Positions 37,247-50,986 of a stretch of DNA of 64,000 nt are shown one piece after another. The notes under the pieces are model-generated. The model saw nothing but the letters and a program-made list of their open reading frames with translations. It made no database searches and had not been told where the DNA came from. The position numbers were made by a program, and so were the translations under genes. Source of the stretch: Apus apus (Eukaryota > Chordata > Aves > Apodiformes > Apodidae); assembly GCF_020740795.1 (NCBI RefSeq), contig NC_067295.1:4526501-4590500 (forward strand). Reading direction: 5' to 3'. Numbering within the stretch: position 1 is the first letter of the stretch; each line of letters starts with the position of its first letter.

Positions 37247-37521
37247 CTGAATTAATAAGAGAATTATTATGTCAGAGAATTCTCTTAGCGACCTGTCCAG
37301 CTCCCTCAAATTGTCCATCTCCATATGAGTGAAAGGAGCTTAAATTTTATGTTTGCAATTATAATACTTTCTTTCTGATTCAGAGCTAGCAAACTTTGGC
37401 CTTTGAGCTGTGGGCATTCTCTTCTGAATACAGAAGCAGGTACATTAAAACATCTTTGTCTTTTGGATCTTCAAAAAGTTCATAAGCCTAGAACAATAAA
37501 ATAAGAGATGTTCGTTTCACC

Positions 37522-38073
37522 AAATCAGAGAATTATTGAGGCTGGAAAAGACCTCTGAGATCAAGTCCAACCTATGACCTAACACCACCACATCAGTTAG
37601 ACCATGGCACTGAGTGCCACATCCAGTCTTTCCTTAAAAACCTCCCGGAATGCTGACTCCTACCACATCCTTGGGCAGTCCATTCCAATGTCTGATTACC
37701 CTTTCTGTGAGCAAGTGCTCCCTAATATCCAAGCTGAACCTCCCCTGGCACAGCTTCAGGCCATGCCCTATTGTCTTGTTGTTAGTTGCCTGAGAGAAGA
37801 GTCCAACCCACACCTGACTACAATCTCCCTTCAGGTAGTTGTAGAGAGCAATAAGATCCCCCTGAGCCTCCTCTTCTCCAGGCTAAACAACCCCAGCTCT
37901 CTCAGCCTCTCCTCACAAGACTTTCCCTCTAATCCCTTCACCAGCCTCGTTGATCTCCTTTGGACATGCTCTAGCACCTCAATATCTTTCTTGAAGTGAA
38001 GGAGCTCGCACAGTACTCGAGGTGAGGCCTGACCAGTGCCAAGCACAGGGGGAGAATTACATCCCTAGTCCTG
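37522..38073 (-). mobile_element. CR1 LINE fragment, antisense
   Basis: About 550 bases of CR1 in reverse orientation. Reading the minus strand, the end of the ORF2 frame appears as [20 protein letters not shown] and [16 protein letters not shown], followed by the 3' UTR words typical of CR1, whose reverse complements are visible on the + strand (GGCTGGAAAAGACCTCTGAG, AAGTCCAACC, TTGGGCAGTCCATTCCAATG). It is 5'-truncated and carries indels. The + strand open frame at 37,604-37,999 is the reverse of this element and not a gene. Confidence 0.95.
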
Positions 38074-41000
38074 TTTATACATACAGGTCTAATATGACTC
38101 TTACTGTGCTACAACTCACATGGTGATGTGAAAAGTATGTGTGGTCATTTCAGTCATTCTGCAAAATTTGTATGATTTTGTGCTGGTTTTTCAGTATTCT
38201 GTGCCCCAATTACTAGCTCTTTTTGTAAGGTCTTAACGTCTCCCAGAAATAAATTTGCTGAGACAACATCTCTCTTTCTCCCTCCCTTCTTTTTCATCAT
38301 GATAGTTTGCTGTATGTTAAGTTAAAAAAATGAGCATTGTCGAAGTTGGATTGTGATCATTGCAAGGTGGAGCCAGAATTTTCTCTGTGTGTGTCTAGTT
38401 TCTTGAGTCATGTGGCTGGCAGAGGAGAAATTTCAGCTGGAAATTGCCCGGTAACTTTACATCTGGCTGGTAACTTTCTATCCTAACCAGTAAATTTCCA
38501 TATTGAGAAAGCCAACCTCAGAAGAGAGATTCAGAACCATGGGTTTGACTCCCTGTTATTATGCAAATAGTCACTTTAATTCGATTTAACTCTGAATTAA
38601 GATAAAAACAAACTTTCAATATGATTGAAAGGAGAAGGGTCTGACTTCATGTATCTGTTAAAATTAAAGGAAATTTGAACTTTTTCTAGAAGGATGCATC
38701 CCAAGTAACTGGGATATGCTGAAGAAATCTGAATGCAATATACCAAATGACTTTGGTTTATATACTGTTTCTTGGTGAAATTTTTATGGGATATAAGGAA
38801 TGATTGCTCCCAGAGGATTAAATTTATAGAGATCCCTATTTCTCCCAATATTATGCCTGTTTTATTGAGGGAGAACAAGCTACACACTTTAGCAGGTGTC
38901 TGAACTCTCTTTTTGATATTGAAATGCATGTTTCATGAAATATGAAGGTTTCACTTAGATGTGGTCATTAAGGTTGTGTAACTGATGGTGGAACTTGACC
39001 TATGGCAGCTTCCTTTTTAAGTAATCTCCATAGTGATCTAAACTTAGAAGAACAAGGAATATGGGATCAGGTCTTGTGACTTTCTAACTGGAGGGTAAAT
39101 CCATGAATCTCACCAAATGAAGGCAAGTTTTGCCACTGATATCAGTGAGAAATAATTTTTGTCTTGGCTGCTTTGTCACAGTAGGATTTGCATTCTCTGA
39201 ACACTGTCTGCTTTGCTGAGGATACAGTTACCTGCAGTGAATCTGCAATTATTTTTCCAGAGCAAGTGATGGGGTTTTCTCAGGTGTACATGTAATAAGA
39301 TTCTCCATCTCCTCTCTTTCTCCAAACCCTCTCTTAAGTGCTGTCTTCACCCTCTAGTCTGGGTTAGTTATTTAATGGCAATGAACATTTTCAGGAAGGT
39401 AACCTTTCTGCTGTGATTTGTTCAAGGACTCTGGAATTATAATGGTTGCTGTCAAACGTATATAATTGGTCTCCGTGGCACACATCCAACCAGTGATAAA
39501 AGCCTCTTTCTCTCTGCTTCTTCAGTCAGTATTCTCTCCTTGTATTACCCTCTCACTTTTGCTGCTCTCAGGCACAAGGAGACTACAGGGCCAGGCTGTT
39601 TAAAACACAATTTGACAGAACAGCAGATCTGCCTTATACCCCATCCTGGTGTGTCCTCACTGTGGGCAGTGGATTACTCCTTGGCTGGAGGTTTTCACAC
39701 TGACTTCAGTTAAACATCAAGGTTTTTTTCTGAACTTTGATTTTGAACACCTCTCTTCCTTCATAATCTTCTGCCAAATATTTGGGCTCTAGAAATAGTG
39801 AAAGTTTGTGAGTATCATGACTTTACACACTAAATGATCTACAGGGGGTGTATTTAACATTTTGCCAGCGCATAAGGCCTTTGTACTTTTTTATACAAAA
39901 GGCAAACACACAGGGTTGGTTGTGGTTTGTTTTTTTTCCACAGTTCCTAAAAACACATTGCTAATAGCACCAGAAGCTGGCAACATGTATTGCATTGTCT
40001 GCTATCACTGCTGAACAATGTAGTGAAGAGAATATTTGTATTATGTTACTCCCACAAAACCTATTTCATCTTCAGTGCTGGATGGGGCATTACTCTCTGA
40101 TGCTGTCTACTTCAGTGAATCTGTTTAGCAACTCCAGAGGAAAGAGAAATTTGTCAAACCTCAGTGGAAATCTATCAGAAATGTCAAACAAAATGCTGTA
40201 ACATTCTGGTTTTGTCAGAAGAATAAGTGTATATACAGCTGTGTATGTGATACTATTTGTAGTAATCGTTGCCTCAGTGAATTTGTCTGTGTAAAGTAGC
40301 ATTGTGTAGTACTAAGGGATATGTTTGTTCTGGTCCCTGAGGTCAGTTTGGCCTTACAAAGATCCTTGTTATTTGCCCAAGTCTGATAGTCTGTCCTGTT
40401 TTTTGTAGTTCAGAGGAGAAATGCAACTTGCTGTAGCCAAGGGAAAGATTCCCACTGGCCTCCTGAGCACTAGCTGCTTGCTGGCAAATTTTCCTCAGGC
40501 TGTAATTGAGGCACTGACGAGTAAATGTAACATAGGGTTTCTTTTTAAAATGGGATAAGGTTGTGGGTTTGTTTCGGTTTGGTTTTTTCACTTGAATGCA
40601 GAAAAAGCTGTATGCTACCAGTACATGTATGGTTATCATTAGCAGTTAATGGATTGTTTCCACTTCATCTTTTACAGCTCAATATGTGTATAAACATTTC
40701 CAATCTAGCTGTGCCCATACTTTAAATCAGTGTGAGTATGCTTAATAGGTTGTTACACACATTTAATATATTTGAACACTAAGTTCCTCCGGGGCTTGAA
40801 ACACCAACAGAGAAACCCTTCAAATGTTTTCCTCTGTGAATTTTGAATCCTGAGCAAACTGGGAAAACATACAAAGGTTGCTTCAACTCTTTTTCTAAAG
40901 ATTTACACCAAACACACTGAATTTCCAAACTACAGTGCAACTGGTGATGGCATCTTTTCTCCTTGATCATGAACTGAACAAATACCACATTCATAAGATC

Positions 41001-41233
41001 ATTTGAAGGATTTTGGCTTTAAACATCTCAGTTAAAATACCAGTGACATTTACCATTCACTGACCAAACTGGTCTGTTGCATGAAATCTGTGTGTAAAAG
41101 AATGTTTCCTCCCTGGCTGCAATTTTGCATGGATCCTCTGCAAAATCTGCAGGTGCATCCCAGTCCTTTACAAGAACACGTCAAGTGTCTGTCCAGCAGC
41201 TGCTGCCTGTGTCTCTGTTCCTTGGCTTTTTCT

Positions 41234-41334
41234 GAATCATAGAATCATTTAGGTTGGAAAAGATCCTTAAGACCATAGGGTCCAGCCATTAACCTAACAC
41301 TGCCAAGGCCAACACTAAACCATGTACCTGTTGA
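41234..41334 (-). mobile_element. Short CR1 3' tail, antisense
   Basis: About 100 bases matching the reversed CR1 3' end: GAATCATAGAATCATTTAGG, then TTGGAAAAGATCCTTAAGA and a CCAGCCATTAACCTAACACT segment. The repeated AATCATAG/GAATCATT words are the terminal octamer of CR1. The rest of the element is missing. Confidence 0.92.
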
Positions 41335-42805
41335 GGTAGTTGCCATTCCATAGGTTTTCCACAGTTTATAGTGAGATCACAAAACTCATGTCACTAATGA
41401 CTTGCACTGACTGAAAATATATCATTCCATAAACTTTTTCTGCTTTTTTTACTATTGCTGAACTGATTTTCTCCTGGAAAAAAAAAACAACACCCTAGTT
41501 TAAGGTAAGACTCTTTTGTTCTACTACACTGCTAATCTTCCTTCACAGTTCCTGCCAAAACAAGTCAGAATAAATCTCAATATTTAATTGTTTAAGAAGA
41601 TTTTGGGTGTGTTTCATCCTTCCAGTGACATATTCCTGTATTTACAGTTACATATTTCTCAGGAAGTCTCAAGACTAACAGGTTTTATTACTGCAGGCTT
41701 AATTTCCTTCTGTCTTCATTATCTCATTTTTGGAATATATGCCATGAAAGATATCAATGCAGTATGAAACAAATTATTTAAACTTTTTTGTTAAGACAGA
41801 AAAGACTGGGGGTTTTTCTTCTGTTTTAGTTGTTAGAAAAAATGTGAAAGAGTATTACATTTCCTGTAAGGCTGGAAACACTGAATCAGGTTATTTTTTT
41901 AATCTGTGAGTCTGTGGTCTGAAGGAAAACTGAAACTTGGGCATCTTCATATGGAGTGTTACAATACAGAAAGGTGTTTTTTTTGAGTTGCTTATATCCA
42001 GAGTGAGGGCAGTGTCCAGGCAGTTCTGCTGAATTAAATGCTATTGACAGCAACACCTTCACTGAATCACTGAACAACTGGGGCTGCACACCTGGGAGAG
42101 CCATGTCTGGCTTGGTGGTCACTATAGAAGCTCTGTGAGAACATGGGTAGCAGGAAGAACTGAACTTTTTCACCTGCAAAGGACAATTGAAAAATGCTCA
42201 GTTTGAAAGAGAACTGTTCAGGATTTGAATGCTGCTTTGGTTGCTGTGAACTTAGTGACAAGCTTCAGATAGATTGTAGCAGTTCCAGCAACGCAGGAAA
42301 ATGCAAACTCATTACAACAGCATTATTATAATATGATAACAGTGCATGAATCCAAAGCTATTTGAGCAGGATAGTATTAGAAATAAAGGATACAAACTTG
42401 CTCAGTACCTAATGGGAGCAGCATAGATCTAATAGAGACTCTGCACAAAGGGACTGGAACAATAAAGATGATTTGAACATTCAGCTGTGGTGAGGAAAGA
42501 ACATGAGAAAAGTCAGAGGGTGGATTTTTACTGTTATTTTGGTCCTCACAGGACATCCCAAGTCCTCTGCCTTTGATTTGACCTGTTTGTCTGACTTGCC
42601 TCACTTGTCTTGTTTATTATCTCCTTTCCTCTTCCTCTCTGAGTCTCATTACCATCCCATATATGGCAATTTCCTCAGGTGAGTGAAGGTAACCAACAAA
42701 CTTCTCTCCACACAGCATGCTGTAGAACTGAGGATATCTGTCACCTCTAGTTTGTGACTGATCCTAAGGGAAATGAAGCACATTAAGTACAGCAAATAAA
42801 AATTA

Positions 42806-42827
42806 AAAAAAAAAATAAAAAAAAAAT
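42806..42827. repeat. A-rich run
   Basis: Two A homopolymers separated by a single T, in non-coding DNA. No retrocopy is recognised next to it. Confidence 0.6.
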
Positions 42828-43671
42828 CAGAGGGCAGGCAGAGACAGGCCATTCTGCTTTAGCAAGGTTTCTAGACCTCACTGACAAAGTCATCTTTTCA
42901 TCTGAGTGATTCTTCCACTTCTTTTCCATTCTCTTGTGGAGAATGCTTTACACACACAGCTGGCTCTAGCAGGACAGGTTGTTGTGCTGTGTTTCAGACA
43001 ACATGGTCCTGCAGTGTTGATCCTCTGGTCCTGCATGCAGAGCCACTGTGAAGAGTCAGATCAGGACAGCAGACTGGGCTGTGCAATGCCACATCTCAGC
43101 ATTTATGTTACACTCTGCATGCCTGGAAATGGGATATTTCCCATCTTCCTCCTCCCTTCACATGGAGGCAGTGAACTCAAGCTTTTGAAAATTCATCCTG
43201 CTGTGAATTTGGCCTTATACAAGCCTAAGAGATATGAATCTGTCTGCTGCTCAAACCCTCTTCTACAAGGAGGCTTTCCCATGAGGGAGATGCTCCTGGT
43301 ATAGCAGGAGAGCAGATCATCAGAACTTGGAGACTGACCCCTTTGTTTTGGGGATGTGGGTACATGAGTATGATTTCCCCATGCTGTCTGATCCTTACAA
43401 CTGGTATGAAAATACTGCTGTACTTCTTGGCAGCTGCCTGGAAAATTGAACTCTACTTTTAAGGCATTGAGATCCTTAAGAGAATATTAGTCTGACAGAG
43501 CATCCAAGAAAGCTTTGCTGTCCCCAAACTGCCCCTGCCTTACTGCGTCACACATTGCTTGATATGTAACTTCTGCTTTCCTTTACTGAGAAGGAAGAAG
43601 GGCTGGTTTTGTCCCATTGCAAAGCAGTACATTTTTAGAATGCTGCAACCACATCCTTGGATGTTTACAGC

Positions 43672-43697
43672 TTTCAAGTCCCATCAGGGACTTGAAA
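43672..43697. repeat. Perfect 11-bp hairpin with ATCA loop
   Basis: TTTCAAGTCCC at 43,672-43,682, a four-base ATCA loop, then the exact reverse complement at 43,687-43,697. It lies in the probable 5' intron of CARD11 and has no assigned role. Confidence 0.75.
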
Positions 43698-46600
43698 TTT
43701 AGAAGTTGACCACCCACAGGTAACGAGGATGAGCACTAATGAAGCCCTTTTTATCCTACAGGGTGTTGTCATTGGGAGCATGGCCACATGCATGGGGCAT
43801 GTCCACACACATGGAGTTACTCCAAAAGCTTTTCTAGCAATTGAGGAATTATTTATAATTACTGGCTCTCAGGACAGGTCCTGTAAACACTTCCTCCCAC
43901 GCTAGCCTGCTATGAACAATTTCAGACTGAGTATAAGGAGAAAGTGCAGCTTTGTGGTTACTGTAGCTCATCAGCCCTTTCAGAGCTCTCCCACGGTGCT
44001 TGCCCACTTCTCACCAAGTCCTCTCTTCTGTATGTTCTGTATTTTGTGCTCCTTCATCGGGACAGCTGGTGGAGCAACAGTAGAAATACGCCTGTCCCTG
44101 CCTTTGCCTCAGGTAACCATCTGGGTTGCTGTGCAGGGAAATGTACTCAGGTAACCCTCTCATACAGGCATGGGTGGGCTGAGGCACATCAGGAGCTCCT
44201 GTCCTCTCAAGGAGAGAAGATGGCAGAGGTAGCTCAGAGTAGACAATTTCACCCAGCAATGCCAACATCAGAGGTGATGTCAGCCCAGGACACACACGGT
44301 AGGAATGCTAATAATTAAAAGGCTGGACACAATTCATATTTTAAAGAGGCTTTTTAAACTCTCTGTATGCTTCCTTTAAAAAAAATTCCTTTAATCTTTC
44401 TGATGTTTGCAGTACCCTGGAGAATAATATGAGTTCTCAGTTGATGAGTGTATTGCTTTTATAGGATTTGAAAGACTTACTGATCCTGGTAGGATTTTGA
44501 ATTCCATTCCAACTTGCTCTATCTTGCGTCTCTTTCTTATCCAGAGTGAACCTTATTTGTTGTTATTTTGTATTTTGCATGATTCTGTTTCATGGTAGAG
44601 TAGTGACTGCCATCAAAGATTGAAGGGCCTTGTAATCAAAAAAGGAAACCCACGAACACAGCACATAACTCATAAAAAATCTAAAACCTGAGTGAAGTGA
44701 AGCAGGAGTTAAACCAGCTCATCCACTACAGTTGTTTTGTTTTACGCTTGACGTTCCATCCCTGTGCCTAATTCCTCAGTCTTCTTTTCCATGGTGACTT
44801 TGTTAGCAATGAGATGCTAATTTAATTTCATATTTATGATTAGAAAATAAAATCATTGGACCTTTTTAAAATGGATTTTTATGAGTGTTAGTTCAGTTAG
44901 CTGAGTCAGCAGTATAGATTCTGCAAGGCTGAACTTACCAGCTTTGGAAAACAAGATAAATAGAGCAAAAAATGATGGAAAGCAAGTCTCATCTAAAACC
45001 TCATACACACTTATTTTTTGAGCATAAGAAAAGTAATTTTGTTTTTGTTCCCCATAGAAAGAAATCTTGTTAGTCATGTAGAAGGAACCCTTCTTTTGTT
45101 ATGTCTCAGAAGGTTCAAAAGCTTAAAATTTAATCTAATTCTTAAAATCTCAGTTGTAGTTGGAGACAATATGCTGAAAAGAGACTGATGCATCAGCAGT
45201 GTTCACCATCACCTGTTGGCTGGCAAAATAGTTATTGCAGAAGGGTTAGAGTTAATGTAGGTAAGCAGTGACACAGTGTCTGCCCTTTTCCCTGTGGAAT
45301 GTGTACTTCTGTAGAGTTTATACACTACTGGAGAATCAGAACTATTTACTGCTGCCAGCTAGGCTTACAGGTGCTGTATAGAGCAGTTTCCTATTAATGT
45401 AAAAATTAGCACCCGTTAAATTAATTAATAGCCCATTTTTCAAATACTTAGAATTTGATGAATGCTTCCATTGCAAAAAGATTTTGGAAAGAGCTCAGCT
45501 TCAGTTTAAGCATGTAAGAAAGACCTGATTTTTAAAAGTACTTAACTTGCAGTAGCTCTGTGATTCATAACATTGTTATCCCACACTCTGGGGCAAGACT
45601 TGCAAAAATCTGGCCATTTATTTTGATGCCTAGATGCCACCTGCTCTCTGAAAATCTGACCCTAATTACAAGTTGTGCCCTTGAGTAGGAATGAGAAATA
45701 GGGGAAATCAATCCTTTATGTGTGGCACCCATTTACTAGGGCTTATATTGCATGTAACCTTATTTTGTACACAAATACAACACTGCATTTAAAACAAATG
45801 TTTGTTTGCACGTTCTGCAAATGCTTTTGTTGTTACCATGTGATATTTTATGCTATGAGGTACAGTTAATGCAGATAGCACATAAGGAATTGTTACGCCT
45901 CAAGGCGCAAGTTAGGAGAATAAAACAAAGCTTCCACTGACTTGTAGTTGGTTGTGAAGTTTTACCACCCTCTGTACTGTTAAAATAGCTTCTCCTGAGG
46001 ATCAGGATTTGAGTGCACATAATCTTGCAAATCTTGCTTTTGTGAGATGGCTTGTAGATTCTGTTTTAGCAGCAGCTGCCCCTGCTTAAAGGTCAGGATG
46101 CTCATAAATGGAGGGTAATTCTGGCAGCACTCAATAATTGCTATTTTCACAAATATTTATTTCCACAGTCAGCAGATAATTCAGTAATATTCATTCTCAA
46201 GAACCACACACAGGTGAATTTGGGTAGTCAGATTTCTTGCTATTTTGCTTCTTTGGTCTTTTCAAAAAATGCATATGTTGTATAACTGGCCAGAGTTTTC
46301 TGATGAGAACAGTTTAGTATCTTCCAGTGGCTGGTTCATTCTTCTGGGATAAGTTTTCCACACAAAAGCTATCAGGCATTTTACTCTATATCATCAGAGC
46401 AATGGACTTAGCTGGAGAAAGCAAAGGAAAATACTTAATTCCTCTTTGCATACTTTGAAGATAGGGAATACAGTATTTGGTTTCATCTCTTTCCCAAAGC
46501 AGCAAGACAAGGTCACAGAGAGGTTACGTCTTAGGGAAATAAAATATAGTCCCATTGAGGAGTAAGATAATTTTTTGTTTTAAATTGTTACAGAAGTGTC

Positions 46601-48398
46601 TTAAAGGAGCCTTGCTGCAGGATGGAGAGTAAATTGTCTCTCTCTTCTAGAGGTTGTTTTCCTGCTCTTCATTGCAGACCTTACAGTGAGGTTTCCTTGG
46701 TGACACAGAGGTGCTAATGAACCCCAGCTGTACGGGCTGCAGGAAGGAGGACCTGTTGGAGGTTCTCCTCAGGTCTCTCATGCTCCAGCCAGAGCACACA
46801 GCTCACTGTGGCTGTGACAGCACTTCCTCTAATACTTTCCTCTGCTCTGGTGTCATGTTTGAAAGTTACCCACAACCTCTGTTCAGAAGAAAAGGGAAGT
46901 AAGGCAGCCCCCAGCACCTTTCTGTCTACTATATATAGAGAGTAAGTTTGAGAGGATGGTGGGTGTATTTTTCCGAAGTCATGTCCCACACCACGGCAAC
47001 AAGAAGAGAGAGGACACAGAGTGAGAAGAGGAGGTGACCAGAAAGCATAAGTGGGAAAAATCTATTCATAAAACAAGTACAGCCATTTCCATATGAAAGG
47101 AGAATTCTAATTTCCAGCAGTAAAATAGTAAGCTCCGATTCCTTGTGAGGTTTTGTCCTTCCCAGACCAGGCTCCTTGTGATCTATTGTGGACTTGTTCT
47201 TGTCACATGGTGTCCAGTTGTCTCCTGTGTGCTTTGTGCTCTGCTGGCTGAGATGTCCTTGCAACTTGAAGCAATCTTGCAAGGAGAGAGGATTTTGTCA
47301 ATGAGCAGAACACCAAGGACTATGGCAGTCTACAATTAGGAGTAAAACTTCTTCCAGTGACTTTGAGGTAGAAAGGCTACAGGTACTTGTGACATAAAGT
47401 GCATGGGTCACTTTTCAAGCTGCAGTCAAACTAGCACATGCAAGGCAGCAGTCTGTTCTTTATAATTAGAGTCTATTTTAAAGCAATAGTTACAAAGAGG
47501 TGACAGGTGGAGTAAAGTATAGATATCTGTTCTATCTACATGAAGGTCTCTGTTTACATAAAGTGAACAAAATATGTATGTGAATCATAGCAGCCATCAC
47601 CCTTAGGAGATGGGACAGTGTTTCATCCAATGCAATATATTGCTATGAATGAAGTGCTAAACAGGAATGAATGAGATTTGAGAGAGCTGAGTGTTTCTTC
47701 TTTGAGTGTTTCTGTTATTGCTTTAAACTCTTGTAACATAAGAGTTTATGGAAAGTGTGCATTTTTAAAAAAAAGAATGAGTAACAGTTTTGTATGGCAG
47801 AGCTTAACTTCCTTTTGTTTTTTCCTATTTTATGGGATTGGTATTAATAGCAGTGAAGTGTTAATAACAGTGATGAGGATCAGGCTGTGTCTGAACAAGG
47901 GGTTATCCCAGTTCCATAGGTTATGTAGGAGCTAATGAATCCTTGCCCTTACCAGGTTCCTGTGCAGCTCAGTCTGTGCAAATCCTTTATGAACACTGGT
48001 TCTCTGTACCAGAGGATGTGCTGGGTTTTGCAATGTGAGCACACAGTTACTGGGACCTAACCTTTGATCATCAAATTAATTTGCATGTTTGGGCAACTTC
48101 AATTTTTAATTCAAGACTCCTCCTGATCACCCAGAACTACACGCTTGCCCCTGGTTGTGCTGCCACCTCCTCCTCCTCAACTAGTGAGAATCTCATTATC
48201 AGTTGTAAAAACAGAGTGAGTCAGTCTCAAGAATAAAATTAACCTGGGACCTAGTAATGACTTCTGAAGCATTTGTTGGACCAGCATTTTCATGAGCCCT
48301 CGGCAGCCAGAGGATGATGGCTTCTTTTTTAGATCTTGGCTTTTAGCACTCATTAGTTGAAAGGAAATGCTCATGTCAGTAGCTAATGCTGCACTCAT

Positions 48399-48414
48399 AA
48401 AAAAAAAAAAAAAA
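48399..48414. repeat. A homopolymer
   Basis: A run of about sixteen A in non-coding DNA, flanked by ordinary intronic sequence. Confidence 0.75.
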
Positions 48415-48669
48415 GGCCAGATATATAAACATATTTGTACTACGTTAGCACAGTGATTTCTGTTGTCCTCCTCATCATCATGCAGAGCAGCATGGAGGAT
48501 GTCTAGATTAAAGCATTTATTAAATGTCAGGCTTTCAGCTCTCCACTGCTACTTTGAAAATCCTTTAAAATACATGCACTAAATTCCTGTGGTAAATTAT
48601 TTATTTAAATTATTGTGCTATTATCTTGATTTGCATGCTCAGAACAAACACTAATTTCTAATGTGTCAG

Positions 48670-48960
48670 GCAGGCCCTTTCCTATTTATCCCTTCATTTG
48701 CTTTACACCCCATATTCCTTCCCTTTGCCTTTACTAAGCACTTTCCTCTTTTCATCTCTATCTCACTTGTGTTCCTCACTTTCATTTTGTTGAGTTCCCC
48801 TTTCTCTAACTTCTTCTTTTCTTGGTTGCTTTTTATATTGCCTTTTCCCTTGACCTCACCAACTTTCATCCCCAAGTTTAATTTTTTTCTCTGCAGTTTT
48901 TTTCCTTCAGCTCTCATTGCTCACCTTTCTCATTCATTATTTACTTTCACATTTATTAGC
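48670..48960 (+). repeat. Pyrimidine-rich (C/T) tract
   Basis: About 290 bases dominated by T and C (CCTTTCC, TTCCTC, TTTCTC words). The overlapping open frames (48,661-48,966 on + and 48,666-48,917 on -) are composition artefacts: one is Phe/Leu/Ser-rich and the other Lys/Glu-rich. Confidence 0.6.
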
Positions 48961-50872
48961 ATTTAATAAAGACAGTACAAACAGTTCCTGAAATCTGAGA
49001 CAACAGAGTAATATCCATCTAATCCCCAGTGTAGACATTGCCTTCTGAAGGGACAAATCTCTTTCCACTGTCCCTAGAGGGAACCTAAGCAACTCATAGT
49101 GGTTAGAAACCAATCTTTAGAGGACATCTATGGTAGAGGTGAAGTTTTGAACAGACCATTTTTCATCTGCTAGAGAGGAACTAGATTTCTAAGTTAAACT
49201 AGACGTCCCATTCAAATTGGTGAGGTGAATCCACCCACTAAATGTGCTTGTCTTCTAAGTAGGGCTCAGAGGTTTGTTATGAAGGAGCTACAAACATCTT
49301 CACTCTGTGTAGAGAATAGTGACACACAGAAAAATGACTGAGTAGTCAAAACTTTTAAGCTACTTTTAGAAGAGAATTTTTCCATTTTTTCTGTTTATTA
49401 TTGGTAATATATGTTCTACAATCAAATCTGACTGGATGCTGCATGTTTGAGGTAGTACAATCTTAGCACAAAATTAGTCATTTCCTTCCTGTGTGATAAG
49501 AGCTCTGAAGTTCTCGAGCTGGCAGAGTTGAGGAAGACGTAGACTTCAGATGTTCTGACCAGATGGAGAGCAAAATGGGAAAGCATAGATCTCAGCCTTT
49601 TACGAAACAGAGATCATCACAGGATCCTACTAAGTATTGCTACACTGATTAAGGTCCTTTGCAACAATATTTAATTGGGCAAAGCAACATTCTTAATGTG
49701 TAAATACTTTTTTCCTCCAGAAAATGATAAGTGTTTTACAGCATTTCATTTGCAATTTCAGAAGCAGACAAAAGCTACATGTAGTAGGTGTGTGGAATTG
49801 AGTGCAAGGATTGTTCAGCTCTTAAGCAATATTATCCTGCAGTACTGAAAAACTTGTGTCTTTGTTACACACAGTGTTTTCTGGTTGAGGTGACACTAAG
49901 TAAACTGCTGGCTGTACTGACTAACAATACTAATAAATGATACGTGCTTTATGTATGCATTACACTCTCTTTTTCTGAAATAGGATTTTCTATGGATCTG
50001 TTCTTAGGAGAGTAAATACAGACAAATGAAGAGATAATTAAAGAGAGTTCCTATAGTGTTAATTCTTCTGGCCCTCTTTTGTTAGGACAGGAATAGTGAT
50101 TAGAGATTAATCTCTGATTTATTCAGTTGCTCTCTCTTTTGATAGAGCAGAGATACTGAACAAGAATAATATGATACAATTCCTCATTTCTTTTTCTCTT
50201 GTTAAGCAATAGTTATGAAAGTGAAGGGAATGTTCTTTCCCTTTTGTACTAGTGGAAGCAAGATGAATATGCACCTGGAGCCCTTTGAATGAGTTAGGGA
50301 GTTTGTTTTGGTTCTTTCTCTTCTGTTCAGAAAATGGGAGCAGTATTTATGGCTATGGCTATCATCTGGCTTCTGGAGATCAGGCTTTACCTCACTGAAG
50401 CCTTGAAAGGCTGTGAGTGTTTGGTGGTGGTTTTTTTTTAGATTGTGTGTAACAGGAAGATTGACTCAATGGATTTCAACAGAATACTTTTGTGTGAAAA
50501 TAATCCTATTTTTGTGTTTAAAGCTTTCTGCTCTTCTATTACTTTGGTATCCCTTATTCTATATTTTTCTTTTGTATTTTGTTGAAACTGTGGCATTCAG
50601 TAAGCTGCTTGAATCTTTTCTATAGAGGGTTCTTATATTCACAGAATCATTCTTTCCACACACAGCCACTGTGATCTAAACCAGAAATACAGCCCAGTCC
50701 ATTGCACAGTGATGCTGGCTTCAGCAAATATTCCAAGTCTTGCAAAATAAGTAAAACAAAGTCATCCAACTGCACTGTTACTGTTTTAGTAGAGCCTTTG
50801 CATCTTGGTGGCTCCAAGTGCTTTGCAGTAACTAATTAACAAGTCCTACCTTGTTGTAAAAATACTTCTTAC

Positions 50873-50986
50873 CAGCCTTGTTTTCAGGTGGAGACTCAGA
50901 GGTAGAAAGGATGACCATAACATCCGAATTCTTAGGGGCAGATGAAGACACTGTCCCCTCTGCTTTGGGAGTTCCGATTTTGGAAC
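50873..50986 (-). other. Exon-like block, antisense, symmetric phase 1, strong splice sites
   Basis: On the minus strand a strong acceptor (AAATTTTTTCCATACAG) and a strong donor (AAGGCTG|GTAAGAAG) bound exactly 114 bases that are open in phase 1-1. The encoded 39 residues are Ser/Pro/Thr-rich and acidic-polar (GSKIGTPKAEGTVSSSAPKN, ending STSESPPENKAG). Two CpGs are retained in CpG-poor surroundings. It is the cleanest antisense exon candidate. It would lie inside the CARD11 5' intron on the opposite strand. No family is recognised. Confidence 0.27.

Noticed and set aside
37604..37999. 131-codon sense frame
   Set aside because: It is the reverse strand of an antisense CR1 fragment.
42067..42604. 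Antisense blocks after strong acceptors near 42,180 and 42,485
   Set aside because: Good acceptors, but frames and donors do not agree in phase with each other or with other blocks.
48661..48966. 101-codon sense and 83-codon antisense frames
   Set aside because: Both follow from the C/T skew of the tract; the antisense one is almost all Lys, Glu and Gly.
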